From Candidatus Zipacnadia bacterium (lineage in GTDB: Bacteria > Armatimonadota > Zipacnadia > Zipacnadales > JABUFB01): a stretch of 35,132 nucleotides of DNA. The translations under genes and the position numbers were made by a program. The notes beneath the pieces are model-generated. The model did not search any database. It saw only the letters and a program-made list of their open reading frames with translations, and was not told the DNA's origin. Positions 1-9,205 of this stretch are shown piece after piece. The first letter of the stretch is position 1, and each line of letters starts with the position of its first letter. The DNA is taken from positions 1 to 35,132 of the forward strand of contig JALGSS010000004.1 of the NCBI GenBank assembly GCA_029821745.1, read 5' to 3'.

Positions 1-1
1 C

Positions 2-511
2 TACCACGCACTGATGCCCTACATGAAGAACGCTCAAATCCTCCAGTGCCCGTCAGAGAAAGACCGCATACTCATTTCGGAGATGCAGGCGCTCGTTCCT
101 GTGCCGATCGCCGGCGGGCTGACGGCTATAGGCTACAACGGGAACTACGCCATCTTTGAGGACGGGCCCAACAACCCGGTCACGGGCTCCGACCCCGATG
201 ACTACGTGGTCTGCCAGGCCGAGCTTCCTCGGCCGGCGGAGACCATGCTGATGGGCGACGGAGAGATCGAGCTTGCCCCGAGCCTCTTCAATTCGCCCCT
301 GGTTGACGCTCACAACGATGGCGCCAACACCGCCTTCGCTGATGGGCACGCCAAGTTCGTCAAGACGGTTGAGACCCCGGGCCACCACGACTACATCGAC
401 CTTGGTGGCAACTCACACTATGCCTGTGTAATCGGCGCTGGACCGTACCGGGGCCGCTACCAGCTCTTTGGCGTCGTTGGTGATACGGGCGGGATCATCT
501 ACCTGCGCTAG
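2..511 (+). CDS. Prepilin-type processing-associated H-X9-DG domain protein (DUF1559-like), C-terminal part; open at the window's 5' edge
   Basis: Frame is open from position 2 (YHALMPYMKNAQILQCPSEKDR...). Exact H-x9-DG motif HNDGANTAFADG; 'LQCPS' and 'MLMGDGE' context typical of the family. Confidence 0.8.
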   Translation, partial: YHALMPYMKNAQILQCPSEKDRILISEMQALVPVPIAGGLTAIGYNGNYAIFEDGPNNPVTGSDPDDYVVCQAELPRPAETMLMGDGEIELAPSLFNSPLVDAHNDGANTAFADGHAKFVKTVETPGHHDYIDLGGNSHYACVIGAGPYRGRYQLFGVVGDTGGIIYLR

Positions 512-651
512 TCGGGGTAGCCTGTCGGTCCTTGCCCAGACGGACGGAACTACACTCGGCCGCGGGTCAACTCGCCTCGCGGTCGGGTGTGCGTGTGTAG
601 TTGTGCGCCGTCAGGTTCCTGGTCCACCCCCATTGTGATACAATACCCGCT

Positions 652-1782
652 ATGCTTCACCAGCGCCGCCTCCTGAGACGACTGGATCCACTCCTGCTCG
701 TCATCGTCTCTGCGCTGCTCGCGATCGGTCTGCTGATGATCTACAGTTGCACGCGGGCTTCCCTCGTCGCGGCCGGCCAATCACCGGCGGCGAAGGTGAG
801 CTTGCAGATCGTCTGGCTGATCGTCGGGCTGCCGGCTATGCTCCTGGCCGCGTTGCTGGACTACGAGAAGATCGCATCCCTGGCGCTGCCGATCATGGGC
901 GCGGTCATCTTCCTGCTCATCGTCGTGCTCATTTTGGGCATGGTGGTGGGGGACGTGCGCGGGACGCTACGGTGGATCCCGATCGGCCCGATCCACATCC
1001 AGCCGTCGGAGCTCGCGAAGATCGCCGTGATCATCATGCTCAGCGTCTTCCTCGTTGCGCGCGAGGACGAGGTCGACACGCTGTCCCTGGTGTCCCGGTC
1101 TCTCCCCTACGCATTGGTGCCGACGGGCCTCATTCTGCTGCAGCCGGACCTCGGCACCCCCGTCGTCATCATGTTCATCTGGCTGGTGATGCTGTTCGTC
1201 GCCGGGGCGCGCGTGGCGCATCTGGTGTCATACGTTGTCATCGCGATGCTGCTGTTCGGTTCCGCGTGGAACCTGAACATCATCCGCCCACACCAGAAGC
1301 AGCGCATGGCCCAGTGGATGCACCCGGAGGATGACCCCCACGGCTCGGGGTGGCAACTGCGCCAGTCGATGATCGCGATAGGCTCCGGAGGCATGTGGGG
1401 GCAAGGCCTGTTCAAGGGCAAGCAGACGCAACTCGGGTTCGTACCGGACCAGGAGACCGACTTCATCTTCACTGCCATCGGGGAGGAGACCGGGTTCGGC
1501 GGGTGTCTGCTGACCATTGGGCTGTTCGTCGCCCTCTTGTGGAGAGCCATCCACATCGCGGGTAACGCCAGGGACCGCCTGGGACAACTCATCGCGTCGG
1601 GGATCGTCGCTCTGTTCTTCATTCACGTGATGGTCAATATCGGCATGACCATCGGCCTCATGCCCGTCAAGGGGATGCCCCTGCCCTTCGTCAGCTACGG
1701 GGGCAGCAACCTGGTCATCAACATGATCTGCGTCGGGCTCCTCGAAAACGTGTATATGCGGCGGCACAAGATCGCGTTCTGA
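652..1782 (+). CDS. rodA: RodA/FtsW/SpoVE-family peptidoglycan polymerase, most like RodA
   Basis: Multi-pass SEDS protein with RWIPIGPIHIQPSELAKIA, GSGGMWGQGLFKGKQTQLGFVPDQETDFIFTAIGEETG and PLPFVSYGGSNL motifs. ATG at 652 preferred over the 601 start given in the ORF track. Confidence 0.93.
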   Translation: MLHQRRLLRRLDPLLLVIVSALLAIGLLMIYSCTRASLVAAGQSPAAKVSLQIVWLIVGLPAMLLAALLDYEKIASLALPIMGAVIFLLIVVLILGMVVGDVRGTLRWIPIGPIHIQPSELAKIAVIIMLSVFLVAREDEVDTLSLVSRSLPYALVPTGLILLQPDLGTPVVIMFIWLVMLFVAGARVAHLVSYVVIAMLLFGSAWNLNIIRPHQKQRMAQWMHPEDDPHGSGWQLRQSMIAIGSGGMWGQGLFKGKQTQLGFVPDQETDFIFTAIGEETGFGGCLLTIGLFVALLWRAIHIAGNARDRLGQLIASGIVALFFIHVMVNIGMTIGLMPVKGMPLPFVSYGGSNLVINMICVGLLENVYMRRHKIAF

Positions 1783-1794
1783 AGTGCCCAAAGC

Positions 1795-1830
1795 AGAGAA
1801 CCCAGCCGCGAGGCCGGGCTCCCGTTCTCT
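1795..1830. terminator. Possible bidirectional terminator between convergent rodA and uvrC
   Basis: Inverted repeat AGAGAAC (1795-1801) / GTTCTCT (1824-1830) with a GC-rich interior between convergent genes. No strong U-tract. Confidence 0.4.
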
Positions 1831-1851
1831 CTTAGTCGCGGAGCCACCGCG

Positions 1852-3804
1852 CTATTCCTCGCCCTCTTCCGCCGTCTCGCCGCTGAGACTGGGGCCTGCC
1901 ATCAGCGCCGAAAGCAGCTTCTCTGCGGCGCTGCGATCCATACCGTCAACCGCCGCAAGCTCCTCCACCGATGCCCGGGTCATCTCCTGCACCGACGGGA
2001 AAGCCTTCAGCAACTCCCGCTTGCGCTCCGGGCCGATCCCGGGGACATCGTCCAGCACGGACCGGGTAATCTGCGAATCCCGCAGCCCTCGGTGATGCGT
2101 GATCGCGAACCGGTGGGCCTCGTCCCGGACCCGCTGCAGCAGGAAGTGCGCCGACTGGTGCCCGCTCATATCCACGGGGTCCGGCGCGCCCGGAAGGAAG
2201 ACCTCCTCCTCCTGCTTCGCGAGGCCCGCGACGGGGGTGTCTCCCAGACCGCTGTCCCCGAGCACCTCGAGCGCCTTGTTGAGTTGTCCCTTGCCGCCGT
2301 CAACGAGGATCAGGTCAGGCATCGGGAGGAACTTTGGGTCGTCACTGAGCCCCCGCCTCAAACGCCGCTCCAGCATCTCCCCCATCATTGCGTAGTCATC
2401 GGGCTTCCCGTCGGCGATGATGCGGTAGCGCCGGTAGCTGCGCTTGTCGGGCAGCCCGTCAGTGAAAACGACCTGCGACCCGGTGGAGTTTCTCCCCTGC
2501 GTGGTCGAGATGTCATAGCACTCGATCCGCCGTGGCGTCTCGGGCAGCCCGAGGGCATCAGCGAGGTCCCGAAGCGCCCCTTGTGTCGCCTGCTGCTGCG
2601 CGGCGTGGCTCTTCTCGATGGCCTGCAGCCTGATCTCGGCGTTCTTCGTCGCCAGCTCGACGAGCCGACGCTTCTCTCCGCGCTGCGGGCGATACACGCG
2701 TACCTTGGTGCCCCGCGCCTCTCCCAGAAGCTCAGCCCACTCATCCATGTCCTCGACGTCCTCGCCCACCAACACCTCGGGCGGGATATACGTCGCGCGC
2801 GAGTAATGCTGGGTGAGAAAGGCGTCGAGCACCTCCGGCCCCGCGCGGTCGGCCGCGTGACCAAACGGCACTTGGTCCTGCTTGACCAGGCGTCCCGACC
2901 GGACTTGCAGGCAGGCCACCAGCGCCGTCTCTCCGCTCAACGCGACGCCAAGCACGTCCTGGTCCCGGTTCTCGTTGGCGACCATGACCTGATCCTGCGT
3001 GACGCGCCGGATGGCCTTGACCCGGTCCCGCAGCCGCGCCGCCAACTCGAAGTCCAAGCCCTCCGCCGCGACCTGCATCTCGGTCTCCAGGTCCTTGACG
3101 ATCTCCCCTGACTTGCCTTCGAGGAACCGGGCCGTCAGGCGCACCGCCTCGCCATATTCCTCCCGCGAGACATACTCGACGCCCCGACAGGGGCCCAGGC
3201 AGCGCCCGATGTGCAAGTTGAGGCAGGGCTTGCCATTCTCCGTGCCATCAAGCTTCCGCCGGCAGCTTCGCAGTTTGAACAGCTTCGGGACGATCTGCAT
3301 GATCCGTCTCATCGACGATGCGTCCGGGTATGGCCCGAAGATCTGACCCGAGCCCGTCCCGTGGACCTTCTGCTGGTGCGGGTCGTGAAACCGACGCCCG
3401 CCACCGCGTCCGGGGAAGCTCACCCGGGCGTCACGGGGCAGGTCCCGCAGGACCATCAGGCGCGGGTACATCTCGTCCGTCAGCTTCAGGTACGGGTAGC
3501 TCTTGTCGTCCGCGAGGCGGATGTTGTATCGGGGCTTGTGCTCCTTGATAAGGTTGGCCTCGAGGATGAAGGCCTCCACCTCGGAGCTTGTGACCGTGAA
3601 CTCTACGTCGTCGGCATGCGCGTACAACTGCTCAGTCCAGCCATAGTTCGGCGCGTTCTCGCGGAAATGCTGACGCAAGCGCTTGCGTAGGCTGCGCGCC
3701 TTACCCACATACAGGATGTTCCCCTCCGCGTCCTTCATCAGGTACGCGCCGGGCAAGTCGGGAACACTGCTCAGTTTCCGCTCTATCTTCTCACTGACGG
3801 GCAC
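1852..3804 (-). CDS. uvrC: Excinuclease ABC subunit C (UvrC)
   Basis: N-terminal GIY-YIG-type domain (LPGAYLMKDAEGNILYVGKARSLRKRLRQHF), UvrC catalytic region (RIECYDISTTQGRNSTGSQVVFTDG...DLILVDGGKGQL), C-terminal HhH (DDVPGIGPERKRELL). GTG start one base after the uvrB stop. Confidence 0.96.
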   Translation of the reverse strand: MPVSEKIERKLSSVPDLPGAYLMKDAEGNILYVGKARSLRKRLRQHFRENAPNYGWTEQLYAHADDVEFTVTSSEVEAFILEANLIKEHKPRYNIRLADDKSYPYLKLTDEMYPRLMVLRDLPRDARVSFPGRGGGRRFHDPHQQKVHGTGSGQIFGPYPDASSMRRIMQIVPKLFKLRSCRRKLDGTENGKPCLNLHIGRCLGPCRGVEYVSREEYGEAVRLTARFLEGKSGEIVKDLETEMQVAAEGLDFELAARLRDRVKAIRRVTQDQVMVANENRDQDVLGVALSGETALVACLQVRSGRLVKQDQVPFGHAADRAGPEVLDAFLTQHYSRATYIPPEVLVGEDVEDMDEWAELLGEARGTKVRVYRPQRGEKRRLVELATKNAEIRLQAIEKSHAAQQQATQGALRDLADALGLPETPRRIECYDISTTQGRNSTGSQVVFTDGLPDKRSYRRYRIIADGKPDDYAMMGEMLERRLRRGLSDDPKFLPMPDLILVDGGKGQLNKALEVLGDSGLGDTPVAGLAKQEEEVFLPGAPDPVDMSGHQSAHFLLQRVRDEAHRFAITHHRGLRDSQITRSVLDDVPGIGPERKRELLKAFPSVQEMTRASVEELAAVDGMDRSAAEKLLSALMAGPSLSGETAEEGEE

Positions 3805-3805
3805 G

Positions 3806-5788
3806 TTAGCCCTCCACCAGGGCCTTCAGTTCCTTGATCTCGTCGCGGAGGTCCGCAGCCCGCTCGAAGTCCAGGTCAGCGGCCGCCTGCTGCATCTCGG
3901 TCTCCAGCGCGGTAATGATCTCCGTGAGGTCTTCTTCCGGCACGTTCGCGGCCAGCTCGGCCGGCTCCAACTCGCGCGCCCGCTGCTGGGCCTCGTCGTC
4001 CGCGCGGATCGTGTCGCGGATTGCCTTCTGAACCGACTGCGGGGTGATGCCGTGCTCTTCGTTGTACGCGATCTGCTTCTTCCGCCTGCGCTCCGCTTCG
4101 TCGATCGCCGCCTTCATCGAGCGAGTGATCTCGTCCGCGTACATGATGACCTCGCCCTCGACATGCCGCGCGGCCCGGCCCATCATCTGGATCAGCGCCG
4201 TCTCGGATCGCAGGAAGCCCTCCCGGTCGGCGTCGAGAATGCCAACCAGAGAGACCTCCGGGAGGTCCAGTCCTTCTCGCAGCAGGTTGATGCCGACGAG
4301 CACGTCGAACTCACCCAGCCGCAGGCCCCGCAGGATCTCGTGGCGGTCCAGCGTATCGATCTGGCTGTGCATATACTGAGCGCGGATGCCGAGCTCACAC
4401 AGATAGTCGGTCAGGTCCTCGGACATCCTGATGGTCATGGTGGTGACAAGCACGCGCTGGCCCTTCTCGACGCGCTTCTTCACCTCAGCCACGAGGTCGT
4501 CGATCTGCCCAAGGGTCGGGCGCACCTCAACCGGCGGGTCGATGAGGCCCGTTGGGCGAACGATCAGCTCCACGATCTGCTTGGCGTGGCTCAACTCGTA
4601 CGGGCCGGGCGTCGCCGACGTGTAGATCACCTGACTGGCGCGCTCTTCCCACTCCTCGAAAACCAGGGGGCGGTTATCGTAGGCCGAAGGCAACCGGAAC
4701 CCGAACTGGACCAAGCTGTCCTTTCGCGACCGGTCGCCGTGCACCATGGCTCGGATCTGCGGGATCGTCTGGTGCGACTCGTCCACGACCATCAGGTAGT
4801 CCTCGGGGAAGTAGTCGAGCAGCGTGTAGGGCGGCTGCCCCTTCTTGCGGCCGTCGAAGTGGCGCGAGTAGTTCTCGATGCCCTGGCAGTAGCCGATCTC
4901 GCGGATCATCTCCAGATCATACCGCGTCCGCTGCTCAAGGCGTTGAGCTTCGAGCACCCGCCCCTCCTGGTAAAAATGCTCCAGGCGCTCGTTGAGCTCC
5001 TTGTCGATCTCCTTGAGTGCTGCCTCCGCTCTCTCAGCAGAGGCTACGTAGTGAGAGGCGGGGAACACAACGGCCCGCTCCTTCTCGTCCAGCAGCTCGC
5101 CGGTCAAGATGTCCCTGGTGACGATTCGGTCCACCTCGTCCCCGAACATCTCCACGCGCGTAATGATGTCCTCGTCCACTGGGTGGATCTCGATGACGTC
5201 GCCCCGTACCCGGAAGGTACCCCGCTCCAGCCCGATGTCATTGCGCGAGAACTGCATATTCACGAGTTGCCTGAGGATCGCGTCGCGGTCGGTCTGCTGA
5301 CCTCTCTTGAGTTGGAGTGTCACTTCCTGGTATTGCTCGGGGGAGCCCAGGCCGAAGATGCACGACACGCTGGCGACGACGATCACGTCTCGCCGCTCCA
5401 TGATTGACTGCGTGGCGAAGTGCCGCAGCCGGTCGATTTCATCATTGACCTGAGAGTCCTTCTCAATGTAGGTGTCCGTCTTTGCCAGGTACGCTTCGGG
5501 CTGGTAGTAGTCGTAGTAGCTGACGAAGTATGCGACCGCATTGTCCTGGAAGAAGTCCCTAAACTCCGCGCACAACTGCCCCGCGAGCGTCTTGTTGTGA
5601 GCGAACACCAGGGTCGGGCGCTGCACCTTCTCGATGACCTTCGCGATCGTGTATGTCTTCCCGGACCCCGTGATTCCAAGCAGCACCTGGTGGTCGAGGC
5701 CCTTCTCTAGCCCCCGGACCAGTTGCTCAATCGCCTGCGGCTGGTCGCCGCTCGGCTCGTAGTCTGAGGTAACCGCGAAGTCTGCCAC
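3806..5788 (-). CDS. uvrB: Excinuclease ABC subunit B (UvrB)
   Basis: Walker [76 protein letters not shown]-terminal UVR motif. GTG at 5788 has GGAG 8 nt upstream; the ORF track extends to 5833 without an SD. Confidence 0.96.
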   Translation of the reverse strand: MADFAVTSDYEPSGDQPQAIEQLVRGLEKGLDHQVLLGITGSGKTYTIAKVIEKVQRPTLVFAHNKTLAGQLCAEFRDFFQDNAVAYFVSYYDYYQPEAYLAKTDTYIEKDSQVNDEIDRLRHFATQSIMERRDVIVVASVSCIFGLGSPEQYQEVTLQLKRGQQTDRDAILRQLVNMQFSRNDIGLERGTFRVRGDVIEIHPVDEDIITRVEMFGDEVDRIVTRDILTGELLDEKERAVVFPASHYVASAERAEAALKEIDKELNERLEHFYQEGRVLEAQRLEQRTRYDLEMIREIGYCQGIENYSRHFDGRKKGQPPYTLLDYFPEDYLMVVDESHQTIPQIRAMVHGDRSRKDSLVQFGFRLPSAYDNRPLVFEEWEERASQVIYTSATPGPYELSHAKQIVELIVRPTGLIDPPVEVRPTLGQIDDLVAEVKKRVEKGQRVLVTTMTIRMSEDLTDYLCELGIRAQYMHSQIDTLDRHEILRGLRLGEFDVLVGINLLREGLDLPEVSLVGILDADREGFLRSETALIQMMGRAARHVEGEVIMYADEITRSMKAAIDEAERRRKKQIAYNEEHGITPQSVQKAIRDTIRADDEAQQRARELEPAELAANVPEEDLTEIITALETEMQQAAADLDFERAADLRDEIKELKALVEG

Positions 5789-5861
5789 CGGCCATGCTCC
5801 AATCAAGGCAGTGCGAAGAACGTCTGTGCGCACGGTCTGCGGGGTCGTGTGGTTCGCTCAG

Positions 5862-5900
5862 CGGCCGCCGTTCAGGGGAATCAGCCGCACCCGGCGGCCG
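5862..5900 (-). other. 9-bp stem inverted repeat in the LptD-like/uvrB intergenic region
   Basis: CGGCCGCCG (5862-5870) and CGGCGGCCG (5892-5900), 21-nt loop, no adjacent T-run. Confidence 0.5.
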
Positions 5901-5914
5901 TGTGCGGGGATGCG

Positions 5915-7900
5915 CTAGAGTCCGAAGTTCCCAAGTTCCAGTGACAGTTCGTCCGTGTCGAACGAGTAGTGCACCCCGATCTCGCGGGGCCCGAAGGACC
6001 GCGCCAACTCAAGTTCCAGGTCGTCGTAGCTGGAACTGTCATACTCGTAGTGCGTCCCTATGATACCAAACCGCCACTTGGATTTGAAGAAGTAGTCGAT
6101 CCCGACATAGCCGTACGTGTCACCCTCGGTGATGTCCCACGTACCGTTGAGGTAGGTGCTCCACAGCGTGCCGTGCGCCGTGCTGAAGTCCAATCCCAGC
6201 ATGCTGTTCGCGCCGGGACGCTGGGTGTCCCCGTTCCGGTAGCTCAGGTAGTAGTTCATCCCGAGTCGGGTGCTTCGACCCAACCGGCGGTTTACGCGCA
6301 ACTGCCCTCGAAGCTCGTTGCGGGAGTAATCAGCCGTGTCCCAACTGTACGTGTTCGAGATGCTCGGCCGCACCTTGGTGTTCTTGCCGATGCGCCACGG
6401 ATCCAGTTCGATGGAGCCGTACAGTTCGTTCTCCAGCACCCAGTCGTCGTCGAGACCGTCATACCGCCTGACCCCAAGCGACGTCCCGAGACGGAACTTT
6501 GAGTCTCCCGTCAGCCGTCGTGGGTCGGTCAGCCAGTCAGCCACTAGTCGGCGGCTCTTCTCCGCGAGCCAAGGGTCATCGTACTGCGCGCGGAAGTTGA
6601 ACCGGTACGCGTCGCCGTAATGGTAGATGCTTGCGTCAGCGAACAGGCTCCGATGGTCAGGCCAGGACACGTTCAGGAAGCCTTGGTTGTCACCGAAGAT
6701 CTTGCGCTCGTCTCGCCATTCCAGGCCCCACTCACTGCTCAACAGTCCGCCGGCCTCGATCGAGCCCTTCGCGTTCGGGCTCTCATAGGCCTCCTCCAGG
6801 GCCAGGCTCCACCCGTCACGGGCGATGAAGCTCGTCCCCGATGCGCCCCGCTGCACCTTGAGCGATCCCGACCACTTATCGCTGACACGGTAGAAGAACG
6901 GCAAGTCCACCGCCAGTCCGCCATCAGTGCTCGCCCCGACCACCTGCGTATTGCTGGTTCCGGAGTACCCCGGCAGCCCAATCACCCAGTACGGTGGGAA
7001 ACTGAATACCTTCTGAGTACCCGCATAGAGCTTCGCGTGCTTGGCGACGACCCGCTGCCCAATGAAGTACAGACAGCTTTCACAGATCAGCCACGTCATG
7101 CCCTCGCGGTCATCGCTCTGGAAGGCGTCGCTCGGCAGGTCCCACTCCGCGCCGTTCTTCTCAACCCCGTACGTGTTGAATATCACCCGCTCCACACCGA
7201 GGTCCCCAAACCGCCTCACGATCCCCCGTCCGGTGCCCAGTTCGAAGTAGACGTCCTCCCCCTCTATCGTCTCCTCCTTGCGCGTGATCCGCACGCCCCA
7301 AGCCCGAAGTGTCTGCCGCTGAATATCCACCTCAAGCCCGTCGACTGCTTCGAACAGAAGGTCTCCGAACTTCACCCTGGCCCCGTCTCGAGCACGGATG
7401 AGACTCAAGTCCAGGCAATACCCAATCCATCCCCCGTGCATGTTCACGACGCGTGCCCGCGCCTTGGCCGTCTCCCCCTCGGGCAGGAACTGTAGCGTCA
7501 CCCTCTGGCGGCTCTCCAACACTCGCACTGTCACGGTCGCGATGCCCGGCGACTCACTCAGGCAGTAGATCGTCGCGAATCCGCCCGTCGTCTCTACACT
7601 GAGCGACCGCCTGCGGTCTGTATCACTCGCCTGCAGGAGCCCATTGTCGACGGTGCAGAAGGCCTGCGTGCCATCAGGCATCGGCTGCTCGGAACGATTG
7701 CGCAGCTCAATGAGAATGCGCGCCCGGCTCTTGCCATCGGCCGGCAACGTGGTCGGGTTAGGCTTGAGCGAAATCCGCACGGCACCCGACCGAGTGTCCT
7801 GCGCCAATGCACGGCCCGGCACCAAGCCCATCGGCGCGATTGCGAGCGCCAGCAGTAGCCAGTACGCCGCAAATTTGGTGCTCCTGCGGTCTGCGAACAC
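5915..7900 (-). CDS. LptD/OstA-like outer-membrane beta-barrel protein with an N-terminal Ig-like (Big_1/invasin-type) domain
   Basis: Signal peptide (LALAIAPMGLVPGRALAQ); Ig-like segment RISLKPNPTTLPADGKSRARILIELRN...GIATVTV; OstA-like segment (VVAKHAKLYAGTQKVFSFPPYWVIGLP); then alternating beta-strand barrel to the C-terminus. GTG at 7900 with AGAAGG upstream. Confidence 0.7.
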   Translation of the reverse strand: MFADRRSTKFAAYWLLLALAIAPMGLVPGRALAQDTRSGAVRISLKPNPTTLPADGKSRARILIELRNRSEQPMPDGTQAFCTVDNGLLQASDTDRRRSLSVETTGGFATIYCLSESPGIATVTVRVLESRQRVTLQFLPEGETAKARARVVNMHGGWIGYCLDLSLIRARDGARVKFGDLLFEAVDGLEVDIQRQTLRAWGVRITRKEETIEGEDVYFELGTGRGIVRRFGDLGVERVIFNTYGVEKNGAEWDLPSDAFQSDDREGMTWLICESCLYFIGQRVVAKHAKLYAGTQKVFSFPPYWVIGLPGYSGTSNTQVVGASTDGGLAVDLPFFYRVSDKWSGSLKVQRGASGTSFIARDGWSLALEEAYESPNAKGSIEAGGLLSSEWGLEWRDERKIFGDNQGFLNVSWPDHRSLFADASIYHYGDAYRFNFRAQYDDPWLAEKSRRLVADWLTDPRRLTGDSKFRLGTSLGVRRYDGLDDDWVLENELYGSIELDPWRIGKNTKVRPSISNTYSWDTADYSRNELRGQLRVNRRLGRSTRLGMNYYLSYRNGDTQRPGANSMLGLDFSTAHGTLWSTYLNGTWDITEGDTYGYVGIDYFFKSKWRFGIIGTHYEYDSSSYDDLELELARSFGPREIGVHYSFDTDELSLELGNFGL

Positions 7901-8053
7901 GCTATACCTTCTGCGAGACTTGTTTCGTGGTATGGAAACCCACGGTCACACGTTCGGTGCCCGCACAGCACAGCCGCCCTCTGCGCGCAACGCAAAGGGC
8001 GGCCACTAGGCTGAAGGTCTCCAGGGAGGTTGTCTCTGACACGCCGTCCTCGT

Positions 8054-9133
8054 TCAGAGTGCGATCCCCTGGAAGTAGGCCCACTGAGAGAACTTGCTGT
8101 TCGTGTAGAAAACGCGGATACGGTAGGCGTAGGAATGCCCGGTCGCGACATCGAAGTCCGCGAAACTGCGCGCCGCACGGTCGACATCGGCGCTCGCGTT
8201 TCCGGCACCGAAGAAGCTCCAGTCGCCGTCGTCCACGCGCCGCTGGATCTGGTAGCGCAGGACCTCGAACGACGTTCCGCTCGGGGCTTCCCATCGAACC
8301 CGGATCGTGTCGGTTCCTTCCGGCTCAAGGGGCTGCGGCACTGGCGGCAGCGCATCGGCGCTCGGTCCCGCGTCATCGTCCCCACCACTCTCGCTCACCA
8401 GCCATGCGATGGCCGCAATGGCGAGTACGTACGTGAGGATCTTGCGGTTCTTATGTTTCTTCTTCGGCGTGGGCGTTGGCTTCGCCACGTCACTGATCGT
8501 CGCGCCGCTCAGGACCCGCGCCACGCGGTATGCGGCCTCGCCGATCGCCTCGCGAGCCAAAGGCCGGTCGCTCCCGCGGTAACCCGGCAGCTTCCGACTC
8601 GTTCCGACCACACCGAAGGCCTGCGCGACCGCAGGCTTCGAGGACGCCTCGCCGACCTCCTCGTTGTAGTTCGCCGCCACGTCGTAGGCTTGCCCGGAGA
8701 TGATAACCTCCACCGACCGGGGTTGCTGGGTGCTCCGGTATGACTGAATGCTGGCGATCACAACAGTCTCAACATTCAGGGCGTACCCGAGCTCTACGGC
8801 GTCCGGCACACTGGTCGGCCCAGTCTGGAGCTGGGTCGCCAGCACGCGACCTTCCGCCAACGCACGCCGCACCAACGGCGACGTAGGCGAGAAGTCGGTG
8901 CATTCCAAGCCCTTGAGGTCATCAATCGACATTTGCAGTGCGTCCGTCGCGATCTTCTGCAGTTCCGGCAGTCCGCTTGAGCTCTCATCTGCGACAGCGA
9001 AGAGCAGCACCGTCCGGTTCTTTGCTCCAGCATGGGCGCTCGACAATGTGCACGGCGCCACACCCAGCAGCATTGCTGCGAGCAGAGCGTAGCTGATCGC
9101 CCGCCCATACCACCTGGTTCGGATAAGGGTCAT
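8054..9133 (-). CDS. Exported TolB-N/CsgG-like protein with internal TM helix and C-terminal fibronectin type III-like domain
   Basis: Signal peptide ending SAHA|G; TolB-N-like alpha/beta region (RTVLLFAVADESSSGLPELQKIATDALQMSIDDL); KKKHKNRK + ILTYVLAIAAIAWLV helix; FN3-like tail (IRVRWEAPSGTSFEVLRYQIQRR...GHSYAYRIRVFY). ATG at 9133 with GGGGGAAAGG upstream. Confidence 0.6.
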   Translation of the reverse strand: MTLIRTRWYGRAISYALLAAMLLGVAPCTLSSAHAGAKNRTVLLFAVADESSSGLPELQKIATDALQMSIDDLKGLECTDFSPTSPLVRRALAEGRVLATQLQTGPTSVPDAVELGYALNVETVVIASIQSYRSTQQPRSVEVIISGQAYDVAANYNEEVGEASSKPAVAQAFGVVGTSRKLPGYRGSDRPLAREAIGEAAYRVARVLSGATISDVAKPTPTPKKKHKNRKILTYVLAIAAIAWLVSESGGDDDAGPSADALPPVPQPLEPEGTDTIRVRWEAPSGTSFEVLRYQIQRRVDDGDWSFFGAGNASADVDRAARSFADFDVATGHSYAYRIRVFYTNSKFSQWAYFQGIAL

Positions 9134-9205
9134 AAAACCTTTCCCCCTTGGTATCATCTGGCCGTACGAGGGTAGCCGTGCTGTGAGTCTTGCGTCTGCG
9201 ACTGA

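Noticed and set aside
2092-3111. 339-aa plus-strand ORF opposite uvrC
   Set aside because: Shadow ORF of uvrC.
3683-5407. 574-aa plus-strand ORF opposite uvrB
   Set aside because: Antisense shadow of the well-conserved uvrB; low-complexity L/V/R/H/D-rich translation.
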